Positions 58,054-64,000 of a stretch of DNA of 64,000 nucleotides are shown here, piece by piece. The translations under genes were made by a program, and so were the position numbers. The notes below the pieces were generated by a model that worked only from the letters and a program-made list of their open reading frames with translations, made no database searches and was not told the DNA's origin. Within the stretch, counting starts at the first letter, position 1. Each line of letters starts with the position of its first letter. Source of the stretch: Bryobacteraceae bacterium. Lineage in GTDB: Bacteria > Acidobacteriota > Terriglobia > Bryobacterales > Bryobacteraceae. The DNA is taken from NCBI GenBank assembly GCA_019752335.1, contig JAIEMJ010000011.1, positions 62,001-126,000 on the forward strand, given 5' to 3'.

Positions 58054-61000
58054 TTAGTCGCCTGTCGCCGTGGCGGGCGTGGCACCCACGCGGCGGCCGC
58101 TGAACATAGCCTTGGCCTGTTCCACGAGCGAGTAGCCTACGGGCACCACGAGTAAGCTGAGCAGCAGGCAGAGCATCTGTCCACCGATGATGGTGATCGC
58201 GATGGCCGAGCGTTGCGAAGCGCCCGCGCCCACGCCCACGGCGGTGGGGATGAGGCCGGCGATGATAGAAAAGGTCGTCATCAGGATAGGGCGCAAGCGG
58301 ACGCGATTGGCCTTCATGATCGCTTCGCGAATCGGATAGCCTTCGTCGCGCAAGCGATTCATATAGTCGATCTGCAAAATGCCGTTTTTCTTGACGATGC
58401 CGAGTAAGAGCAGAATCCCCAGCGAACTGAAAAGATTCAGGCTGCGGCCGGTGACAATTAAGCTCAGCAGGGCGCAAGGAATGGAGAGCGGCAAGGTGGT
58501 GAGAATAATAAACGGATGCGCGAGGCTTTCGAATTGCGCGGCCAGCACCATGTACATGAATACGCTGGCGAGGCCCATGGCGAGCAACATGTTCGTGGCC
58601 GTTTCTTCGAGGATCTTCACTTGGCCCGAAAAGCTCATCGAGTAACCGGGCGGTAAGTTCGTTTTCGCGATCACGTCCTGCACGGCGGCGGCGCCTTCAT
58701 TCAACCCGTAGCCCGGCGCGATGTTGCCATAAATGCCGACGCTGAATTGCCGGTTAAAGCGGTCGATGCGGGAGGGGCCGAGGCCGCGCTCCAGTTTGGC
58801 GATGGAGTCCAACCGGATGAGGCCCTGGCGGGCGCTGGGGATGAGCAGGCGCCCGAGACTGGCGGGGTCGTCGCGTTGGCCGGGGTTCAGGCGGACAGTG
58901 ACGGGATATTGTTCGCTCTCCTCTTTGTAAGTGGAGATCTGATCTTCACCCGACATCAGGAGGCGGACGGCGCCAGCAACGTCGGCCACGCGGACGCCGA
59001 GATCCGAAGCCAACTGGCGATCAATGTCGATTTGCATTTCGGGGTTATTCAGATTCAGGTTGACCTTGATGTCGGAGATGACCGGCTGTTTCAGGATTTC
59101 GCCGTTCACTTCTTTGGCGATCTCCACGAGTTTGAGCAGGTCCGGCCCGAGTAACTGAGCGCGAATCGGCGCAAAGGTATCGCGGCCACCGAGCGCGTTG
59201 GGGAAGGAGACGCGTGGCCGGCCAATGGCGAATTCCGGCATCATGACGGCGCGCACTTTAGCGCCCATCTCCTGAATGGAGCCGCGTTTCTCGGGCGGGT
59301 CCACGAGAATGGTGATGTTGGCCATGGTGACGCGATTCAGCATCTGCATGCTCTGCGGAATCACCGCCACCACGCCAGGCACCTTTTCGAGCTTTTTCGC
59401 CAGGCGCATAGTGAATTGCTCGGTACCCTCCAGCGAGAAGCCTTCGGGCATTTCCAGATAGGCGGAGAGTTCGCTCTGGTCTTCCTGAGGCATCCATTCT
59501 TGCTTGGTCATTTTATACAGCGGAATGGTGGAGGCCAGGGTGACTAAGCAAAGCAGAATGATAGCCCAACGATGATTTAAGGACCAATTCAAGCTCGCTA
59601 GATACCAGCGATGCACTAAGTCCGGGTGGCCCTCGTCGTCGTGACTCTTGCCGACGGCGGCCTTCAGCATGCGCGCGCCCAGGGCGGGAGTGAGCGTAAA
59701 GGCGACCAGCATCGAGACGAGAATGGAGATGGCCATCGTCCAACCGAATTGATTCAGGTAGCGGCGGGCGTAACCACTCATAAAGGCGATGGGCACAAAG
59801 ACAATCACCAGCGACACGGTGGTGGCAATGACAGCCAAGGCAATTTCCTTGGTGGCCGCAATGGTGGCTTCCTTGGGAGGCAGTTCTCCCTTCTCGAGGA
59901 AACGATAGATGTTCTCGAGCACGATAATGGCGTCGTCGATGACAATACCCACGGCGAGCGTGAGCCCGAGCAGGGTCATCGAATTTAGCGTAAAGTCCAT
60001 GACGCGCAGAACGGTAAAGGTCGTGACGATGGAGGTGGGAATGGCGATCGCACTGATGACCACGGTGCGCCAGTCGCGAATGAAGATCCAGACAATCAGC
60101 GACGCGAGCAAGCTACCCAGGAGTAGGTGCTCTTCGAGCGCGGCGACGGAGGCGCGAATGTAGTTGGCCTGGTCCGTCGTGACGTCCAAAGTGACACCGG
60201 GCGGCAGTTGTCCGCGGATTTCTCCTAGCTTCGCCTTGATGGTATCCACCACCTTGACGGTGTTCACACCGGTTTGGCGCCGGACGTCGAGCAAGATCGC
60301 CGGTTTGCCCTGATAGTAGGCAAAGGTGCGCCGTTCCCCCATGCTGTCCTCCGCGTTGCCGACTTCGCGGACGCGCACGGGGGCGCCGTTGACGTTCTTG
60401 ATGATGATGTTATTGAACTCGTCGATATCCTTGACGCGGCCCAGGGTGCGGACGCCTAGCTCGGAGGCGCCGCGCACGATGCGGCCACCCGGAGCTTCGA
60501 CGTTTTCGGTACGGATGGCGCGTTCCACTTCCTGCGCGCTGAGGTTATAGGCGTTGAGCTTGTCCAGGTCGAGGAAGATATTGATCTGCCGGCTGCGTCC
60601 GCCGTTGATCTCGATGCTGCCCACGCCGTCGACGGTTTCAAGCGCGCGGCGCACCTGCTTATCCGCGATTTCGGTGAGTTCGCGGACGGGCCGTTTGCCG
60701 CTCATGGCCAACTTGATGATGGGATCGGAATCGGGGTCGGCTTTGATGACACTTGGCGGCAGCACGTTCGGGGGGAGACGGCGCATGGCGCCGCTGACCT
60801 TTTCGCGGACGTCCTCGGCGGCTTCAGAGATGTCACGATCCAGCACGAACTGGACGGAGACGTTGGCGTTGCCTTCGGTGACGCGGGCCGTCATTTCGTC
60901 GATGCCGGCAATCGCCGCGATCGACTCCTCCAGGGGCAGCACCACCTGGGAGACCATCTCCTCGGGGCTGGCGCCGGGCAACTGCACGCGCACGTAGACG

Positions 61001-61131
61001 GAGGCGGGGTCGCTCTTGGGGAAGAGGTCGACGCCAAGGTCGATAAAGCTGAAAATGCCCAGCACTACCAGGAACATGATCAGCATCAGGGCGAAAACAG
61101 GCCGCTGGACGCAAATTTCAGATAATTTCAC
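58054..61131 (-). CDS. RND efflux pump inner-membrane subunit (HAE1-type)
   Basis: A 1025-aa proton-driven transporter of the AcrB/MexB class with 12 helices and two large periplasmic loops. It begins MKLSEICVQRPVFALMLIM; the helix-4 relay pair is in LAVGIVIDDAIIVLENI, and RPILMTTFSIIAGLIPTAV is the late helix. Length agrees with the family (about 1030-1050). No periplasmic adaptor or outer membrane channel gene lies in the window, and only the Gfo/Idh gene follows on the same strand, so the pump presumably uses partners encoded elsewhere. Confidence 0.93.
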   Translation of the reverse strand: MKLSEICVQRPVFALMLIMFLVVLGIFSFIDLGVDLFPKSDPASVYVRVQLPGASPEEMVSQVVLPLEESIAAIAGIDEMTARVTEGNANVSVQFVLDRDISEAAEDVREKVSGAMRRLPPNVLPPSVIKADPDSDPIIKLAMSGKRPVRELTEIADKQVRRALETVDGVGSIEINGGRSRQINIFLDLDKLNAYNLSAQEVERAIRTENVEAPGGRIVRGASELGVRTLGRVKDIDEFNNIIIKNVNGAPVRVREVGNAEDSMGERRTFAYYQGKPAILLDVRRQTGVNTVKVVDTIKAKLGEIRGQLPPGVTLDVTTDQANYIRASVAALEEHLLLGSLLASLIVWIFIRDWRTVVISAIAIPTSIVTTFTVLRVMDFTLNSMTLLGLTLAVGIVIDDAIIVLENIYRFLEKGELPPKEATIAATKEIALAVIATTVSLVIVFVPIAFMSGYARRYLNQFGWTMAISILVSMLVAFTLTPALGARMLKAAVGKSHDDEGHPDLVHRWYLASLNWSLNHRWAIILLCLVTLASTIPLYKMTKQEWMPQEDQSELSAYLEMPEGFSLEGTEQFTMRLAKKLEKVPGVVAVIPQSMQMLNRVTMANITILVDPPEKRGSIQEMGAKVRAVMMPEFAIGRPRVSFPNALGGRDTFAPIRAQLLGPDLLKLVEIAKEVNGEILKQPVISDIKVNLNLNNPEMQIDIDRQLASDLGVRVADVAGAVRLLMSGEDQISTYKEESEQYPVTVRLNPGQRDDPASLGRLLIPSARQGLIRLDSIAKLERGLGPSRIDRFNRQFSVGIYGNIAPGYGLNEGAAAVQDVIAKTNLPPGYSMSFSGQVKILEETATNMLLAMGLASVFMYMVLAAQFESLAHPFIILTTLPLSIPCALLSLIVTGRSLNLFSSLGILLLLGIVKKNGILQIDYMNRLRDEGYPIREAIMKANRVRLRPILMTTFSIIAGLIPTAVGVGAGASQRSAIAITIIGGQMLCLLLSLLVVPVGYSLVEQAKAMFSGRRVGATPATATGD

Positions 61132-61245
61132 CGGCTACGATCCTTTCGGGCTACGCGCACACACCACTAAGAAAAGACACGCGACGGAGCGTTAAGGTTA
61201 CTGCTTCGAATCCTCCATAATACGACTAAACTAGAGGGGATCCGC

Positions 61246-62154
61246 ATGAAAACCGCTTTTCTGTTCCCTGGGCAAGGCTCGCAATTCGCCGGCATGGGCC
61301 GTTCGCTCGCCGATTCTAGTACGATTGCCCGCCAAACGTTCGCCGAAGCCGACGAGGCGCTCGGCATTTCGCTTTCTGATCTCTGCTTTAACGGCCCCGA
61401 AGAGGCCTTGAAACTCACAGAAAACACGCAGCCGGCGCTGGTGGCGGCCTCGACGGCGGCGTGGCGCGTGCTGACGGAGCGAGGACAGCGCCCGGACTAC
61501 GTGGCCGGGCACAGCCTGGGCGAGTACTCGGCGCTGGTGGCCGCGGGGAGCCTGGCTTTCGCGGATGCTTTGCGGCTGGTGCGGCTGCGAGGCCGGGCCA
61601 TGCAAGCAGCGGTGCCCGCGGGCGAGGGCGCGATGGCAGCACTGTTGAAGCTGCCCGCCGGCACGCTGGACGGCATTCTTGCCGCGGCCGCCGAAGGCGA
61701 AGTGGTCTCCGCAGCCAATTACAATTCGCCGGATCAGATCGTGATCGCGGGCCACGCCGGCGCCGTCGCGCGGGCCATGGAACTGGCCAAGGCGGCGGGG
61801 GCGAAGCGCGCGATCGCACTGCCGGTGAGCGCGCCGTTTCACTGCGCGCTGATGCGGCCCGCGCAAGAAGAGATGCGCGTACACCTGGAAGCGGCTGCCT
61901 TCGCCGACCTCAACGTACCCTTGATTAACAATTGGCAGGCGCGCGAGATTACGACGGGCGCCGACGCGCGGCAGGGTCTCATCGAGCAGATCCCGGGGCC
62001 GGTGCGCTGGGAAGAGAGCGTCCGCTTGCTGGAGAGTTTGGGTGTCACGAATGCCTTCGAAGTGGGGCCCGGCGCGGTGCTCACCGGCTTGGTGCGGAAT
62101 ATCACGCCCGGCATTACCACCGTCCGCGCCGGTGAAGCGGGGGATATGGCATGA
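61246..62154 (+). CDS. fabD: Malonyl CoA-acyl carrier protein transacylase
   Basis: Transfers malonyl from CoA to ACP in fatty acid synthesis. The 302-aa enzyme has the GQGSQFAGMG loop near residue 9, the nucleophile Ser90 in GHSLGEYSAL, Arg in RLRGRAMQ (about 115), NYNSPDQIVIAG, and the catalytic His199 in SAPFHCALM. AGAGGGG precedes the ATG by 6 nt. No other fab genes are adjacent; the following gene overlaps its stop by 4 nt. Confidence 0.95.
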   Translation: MKTAFLFPGQGSQFAGMGRSLADSSTIARQTFAEADEALGISLSDLCFNGPEEALKLTENTQPALVAASTAAWRVLTERGQRPDYVAGHSLGEYSALVAAGSLAFADALRLVRLRGRAMQAAVPAGEGAMAALLKLPAGTLDGILAAAAEGEVVSAANYNSPDQIVIAGHAGAVARAMELAKAAGAKRAIALPVSAPFHCALMRPAQEEMRVHLEAAAFADLNVPLINNWQAREITTGADARQGLIEQIPGPVRWEESVRLLESLGVTNAFEVGPGAVLTGLVRNITPGITTVRAGEAGDMA

Positions 62155-63215
62155 ACCGCCGCGCATTCTTGCTTTCTGCTTCCGCCGCCGCGCAGACGGC
62201 GCAGCCCTTCCCGATGGGCTACAACACCTACTGCCTGCGCGCGCTGCGCTGGACGGACGCCCAACACCTCGACTTCGCCGCGGCTCAGAAGCTCGATGCG
62301 ATCTTCTTGCAGGATTCGCTCGATCCGAAGGCGCAAGATCCCGCGCATTGGAAGGAGGTCCGCGAGCGAGCGAAAGAGTTGGGCCTGCACCTCGAATCGG
62401 GGGGCGCGGGAATGTTACCGAAGTCGCTCGACCAGTTCGACGAAGCGGTGGCTACGCTGCGCAAGAACATCGTGCGCGCGCAGGCGTTGGGGTCACCAAT
62501 TGTGCGCGGCGTGATCGCGAGTGACCGGGCGTCGCTGCCGAAGGGCGTGACGCCGGAGGCGCATCTCGAAACGATTTTGAAGCTTTTGAAGGCCGTGCGC
62601 ACGCAGCTACTGGACGCGGGCATGAAGGTGGCGATTGAGGTCCACAAGGACTTCAACGCCTGGGAGTTTCGCGAATTGGTGACCGCGGCCGCGCCTGACG
62701 CGACGGGAATTTATCTCGACACCGGCAATCCGGTGTTCATGATGGAGGATCCGGTGACGACGGTGGAAGAGCTCGGCCGCTATGCCGTTACGCTGCACCT
62801 GCGCGATTCGGTGGTTTATGAGACGAAACGCGGCATCGCCGTGCAGTGGGTGCCGCTCGGCGAGGGCGTGATCGACTTTCCGCGAATTCTGGAACGCGCG
62901 CGCGAACTGTGTCCGCGGGTGCATGTTTTTATCAAGCCCATCACCGGCCGCCCGCCGGTGATCCTGCCGATCTACGACACCGGCTTCTGGAAGGACTATC
63001 AGCGGACGCGGGCGCAGGATCTCGCCCGGTTTCTGAAGCTGGCGCGCGAGGGCCGCCCGTACGAAGGCCACGTGGTGATTGAGGACCTGCAGAATCAGCC
63101 GGTGCCGCCGCACTTCGCCGAAGCAGTGAAGTATCAGCAGCGGGAACACATGGAGCGGTCGATCGCGTATGGGAAGCAGAAGCTGGGTCTGGGGCGCCGC
63201 TGGCGCTCGGGATGA
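62151..63215 (+). CDS. Sugar phosphate isomerase/epimerase-like (xylose isomerase-type TIM barrel)
   Basis: A 354-aa protein. The N-terminus MNRRAFLLSASAAAQ is Tat-like (RRAFLL), so export as a folded cofactor protein is likely. The TIM-barrel domain follows with GLHLESGG, VAIEVHKDFNAWEF, GIYLDTGNPVFM, and HLRDSVVYE with late His/Glu metal ligands, as in AP endonuclease family 2. Substrate is unknown; secreted relatives are common in Acidobacteria and Planctomycetes. The ATG overlaps fabD by 4 nt, probably from cotranscription alone. A terminator follows at 63246. Confidence 0.85.
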   Translation: MNRRAFLLSASAAAQTAQPFPMGYNTYCLRALRWTDAQHLDFAAAQKLDAIFLQDSLDPKAQDPAHWKEVRERAKELGLHLESGGAGMLPKSLDQFDEAVATLRKNIVRAQALGSPIVRGVIASDRASLPKGVTPEAHLETILKLLKAVRTQLLDAGMKVAIEVHKDFNAWEFRELVTAAAPDATGIYLDTGNPVFMMEDPVTTVEELGRYAVTLHLRDSVVYETKRGIAVQWVPLGEGVIDFPRILERARELCPRVHVFIKPITGRPPVILPIYDTGFWKDYQRTRAQDLARFLKLAREGRPYEGHVVIEDLQNQPVPPHFAEAVKYQQREHMERSIAYGKQKLGLGRRWRSG

Positions 63216-63245
63216 TCTTCAGGAACCCCGGCCGTCGGGGAGTGG

Positions 63246-63288
63246 GGGTCGTCAGGAGAGACGTCACACCCCGGGCGACCCTGTTTTT
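63246..63288 (+). terminator. Intrinsic terminator after the fabD/isomerase operon
   Basis: GGGTCGTC (63246-63253) pairs with GGCGACCC (63274-63281), one G-T pair, around a 20-nt loop, followed by TGTTTTT. It is located 31 nt after the isomerase-like stop and is oriented for the plus strand. Confidence 0.65.
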
Positions 63289-63334
63289 CTGGGCTGCTAA
63301 GTCAGCGCTTTTCGGCGAGAAACGTCGAAAGTAA

Positions 63335-63354
63335 CCCACCGCTCACGCGGTGGG
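63335..63354 (-). terminator. Hairpin downstream of leuD, probable terminator
   Basis: CCCACCGC (63335-63342) and GCGGTGGG (63347-63354) form a perfect 8-bp stem with a TCAC loop. On the minus strand it is followed by TTACTTT, on the plus strand by CTGTTTGT, so it may work in both directions. It is 20 nt past the leuD stop. Confidence 0.6.
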
Positions 63355-63374
63355 CTGTTTGTGGTGATGCGGGA

Positions 63375-63974
63375 TTAAGCCAGCGTATTCAAGCTGCCCA
63401 AACGGCGCGACTCGAAGGCGGCGATTTGCGCTTCGTGCTGTTGCAGGTAGCCCATTTCGTCGAGGCCTTCCAGCAGGCAATGTTTGGAAAAGGGCTCGAC
63501 GGCGAATTCGGTGCTGGTGCCGTCCGGCAGGGTTACTTTCTGCGTAGCTAAGTCGATGGAAATGGCGGCGTCATCGGGCAGGGCGAAGAGCTTCGCGTGT
63601 AAGTCCCGGCTGACGACGATGGGGAGCAGGCCATTCTTGAGCGAGTTGCTCTTGAAGATATCCGCGAAGCTAGTGCTGAAAACGGCCCGGAAACCGTACT
63701 GGGTGAGCGCCCAGGGGGCATGTTCGCGCGAACTGCCGCAGCCGAAGTTGTCGCCAGCGAGTAAGATCTGCGATTTCTTCGCGGCTTCGGTATTGAGAAT
63801 AAAGTCGGGCTTGGGCGTGCCATCGGCATTGTAGCGCCAATCGCAGAAGAGCGAGTCGCCCAAACCGTCTTTCGAAATCGTCTTCAGGAAGCGCGCGGGA
63901 ATAATCTGGTCGGTATCGATGTTGTCGATACCCATCTTCACCATGGCGCTCGAAAATGCCGTGAACTTAGACAT
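63375..63974 (-). CDS. leuD: 3-isopropylmalate dehydratase small subunit
   Basis: The small, substrate-swivel subunit of isopropylmalate isomerase (leucine synthesis), working with LeuC. The 199-aa protein has DNIDTDQIIPARFLK near the start and the diagnostic GDNFGCGSSREHAPWAL near residue 73, followed by SFADIFKSNSLKNGLLPI. Length matches LeuD (about 200). Its ATG lies 3 nt downstream of the stop of a gene that runs off the right edge and should be leuC. Confidence 0.95.
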   Translation of the reverse strand: MSKFTAFSSAMVKMGIDNIDTDQIIPARFLKTISKDGLGDSLFCDWRYNADGTPKPDFILNTEAAKKSQILLAGDNFGCGSSREHAPWALTQYGFRAVFSTSFADIFKSNSLKNGLLPIVVSRDLHAKLFALPDDAAISIDLATQKVTLPDGTSTEFAVEPFSKHCLLEGLDEMGYLQQHEAQIAAFESRRLGSLNTLA

Positions 63975-63977
63975 AAA

Positions 63978-64000
63978 TTAGTTACTCCCCGCCAGCGTGC
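63978..64000 (-). CDS. Probable leuC, last codons only
   Basis: The minus strand before the leuD start reads ...TLAGSN and a TAA at 63978-63980, a C-terminal sequence in the frame expected for an upstream gene. Gene order leuC-leuD is common and suggests leuC (3-isopropylmalate dehydratase large subunit); only about seven codons are visible. Confidence 0.4.

Overview
The window is a GC-rich, tightly packed bacterial chromosome segment. It most likely comes from an Acidobacteriota member of the Solibacter/Bryobacter group. This inference rests on a secreted PQQ-type dehydrogenase ending in the C-terminal domain expanded in Solibacter (TIGR03437 type), a secreted VWFA protein of the acidobacterial TIGR03436 type, many secreted or Tat-like enzymes, and Uma2-family expansion. 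Family assignments are by eye from motifs; no database search was run.

Layout. 1-3.2 kb: 5' part of glgB (runs off the left edge) behind a polytopic membrane protein. 3.2-5.2 kb: thiE overlapping an APC amino-acid permease. 5.3-10.6 kb: a six-gene minus-strand operon (zinc-ribbon microprotein, acyl-CoA ligase, PrmA-like methyltransferase, diadenylate-cyclase-like protein, zinc-finger membrane protein, M50 metalloprotease). 10.6-12.4 kb: gamma-glutamyltransferase. 12.5-14.75 kb: DinB protein plus btaA-btaB, a betaine-lipid pathway. 14.8-17.2 kb: argG and a secreted esterase. 17.2-20.8 kb: a large inverted repeat, PQQ sugar dehydrogenase, VWA protein, and a frameshifted Phd antitoxin next to an intact PIN toxin. 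21.1 kb: tRNA-Ser(CGA). 21.2-27.1 kb: dipeptide epimerase facing a four-gene operon (HIT protein, PIG-L deacetylase, 42-aa membrane peptide, sodium:solute symporter). 27.1-30.2 kb: GT39 transferase and Na+/H+ antiporter. 30.5-34 kb: gamma-carbonic anhydrase, hisS, aspS. 34.1-39.1 kb: DUF2306 protein, HtrA protease, EamA transporter, M20 peptidase. 39.1-41.5 kb: three Uma2 genes interleaved with a truncated C45 hydrolase and a truncated EthD gene. 41.5-43 kb: DciA-like, Maf and RlmH. 43-49.7 kb: FHA-GAF-PP2C regulator, aldose epimerase, lactonase, SDR, an unknown protein and an FKBP-DinB fusion. 49.7-54.9 kb: M20 dipeptidase, murJ, DUF4010 protein, ROK glucokinase. 55-57 kb: an insertion of lower GC carrying a single-gene AAA ATPase-DUF4435 protein resembling a fused PARIS defence system, plus a small companion. 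57-64 kb: Gfo/Idh/MocA oxidoreductase, RND pump, fabD, sugar isomerase-like protein, leuD and the last codons of a probable leuC.

Most of the window is housekeeping or secreted-enzyme content. The points most worth follow-up are the fused ATPase-DUF4435 candidate defence gene, the diadenylate-cyclase-like protein with an altered RHR motif, the betaine-lipid operon in a bacterium of this type, and the Uma2 cluster that abuts two truncated genes exactly at Uma2 stop codons. Dispersed palindromic repeats sit in several intergenic gaps. No CRISPR array, rRNA, complete insertion sequence or prophage was seen.
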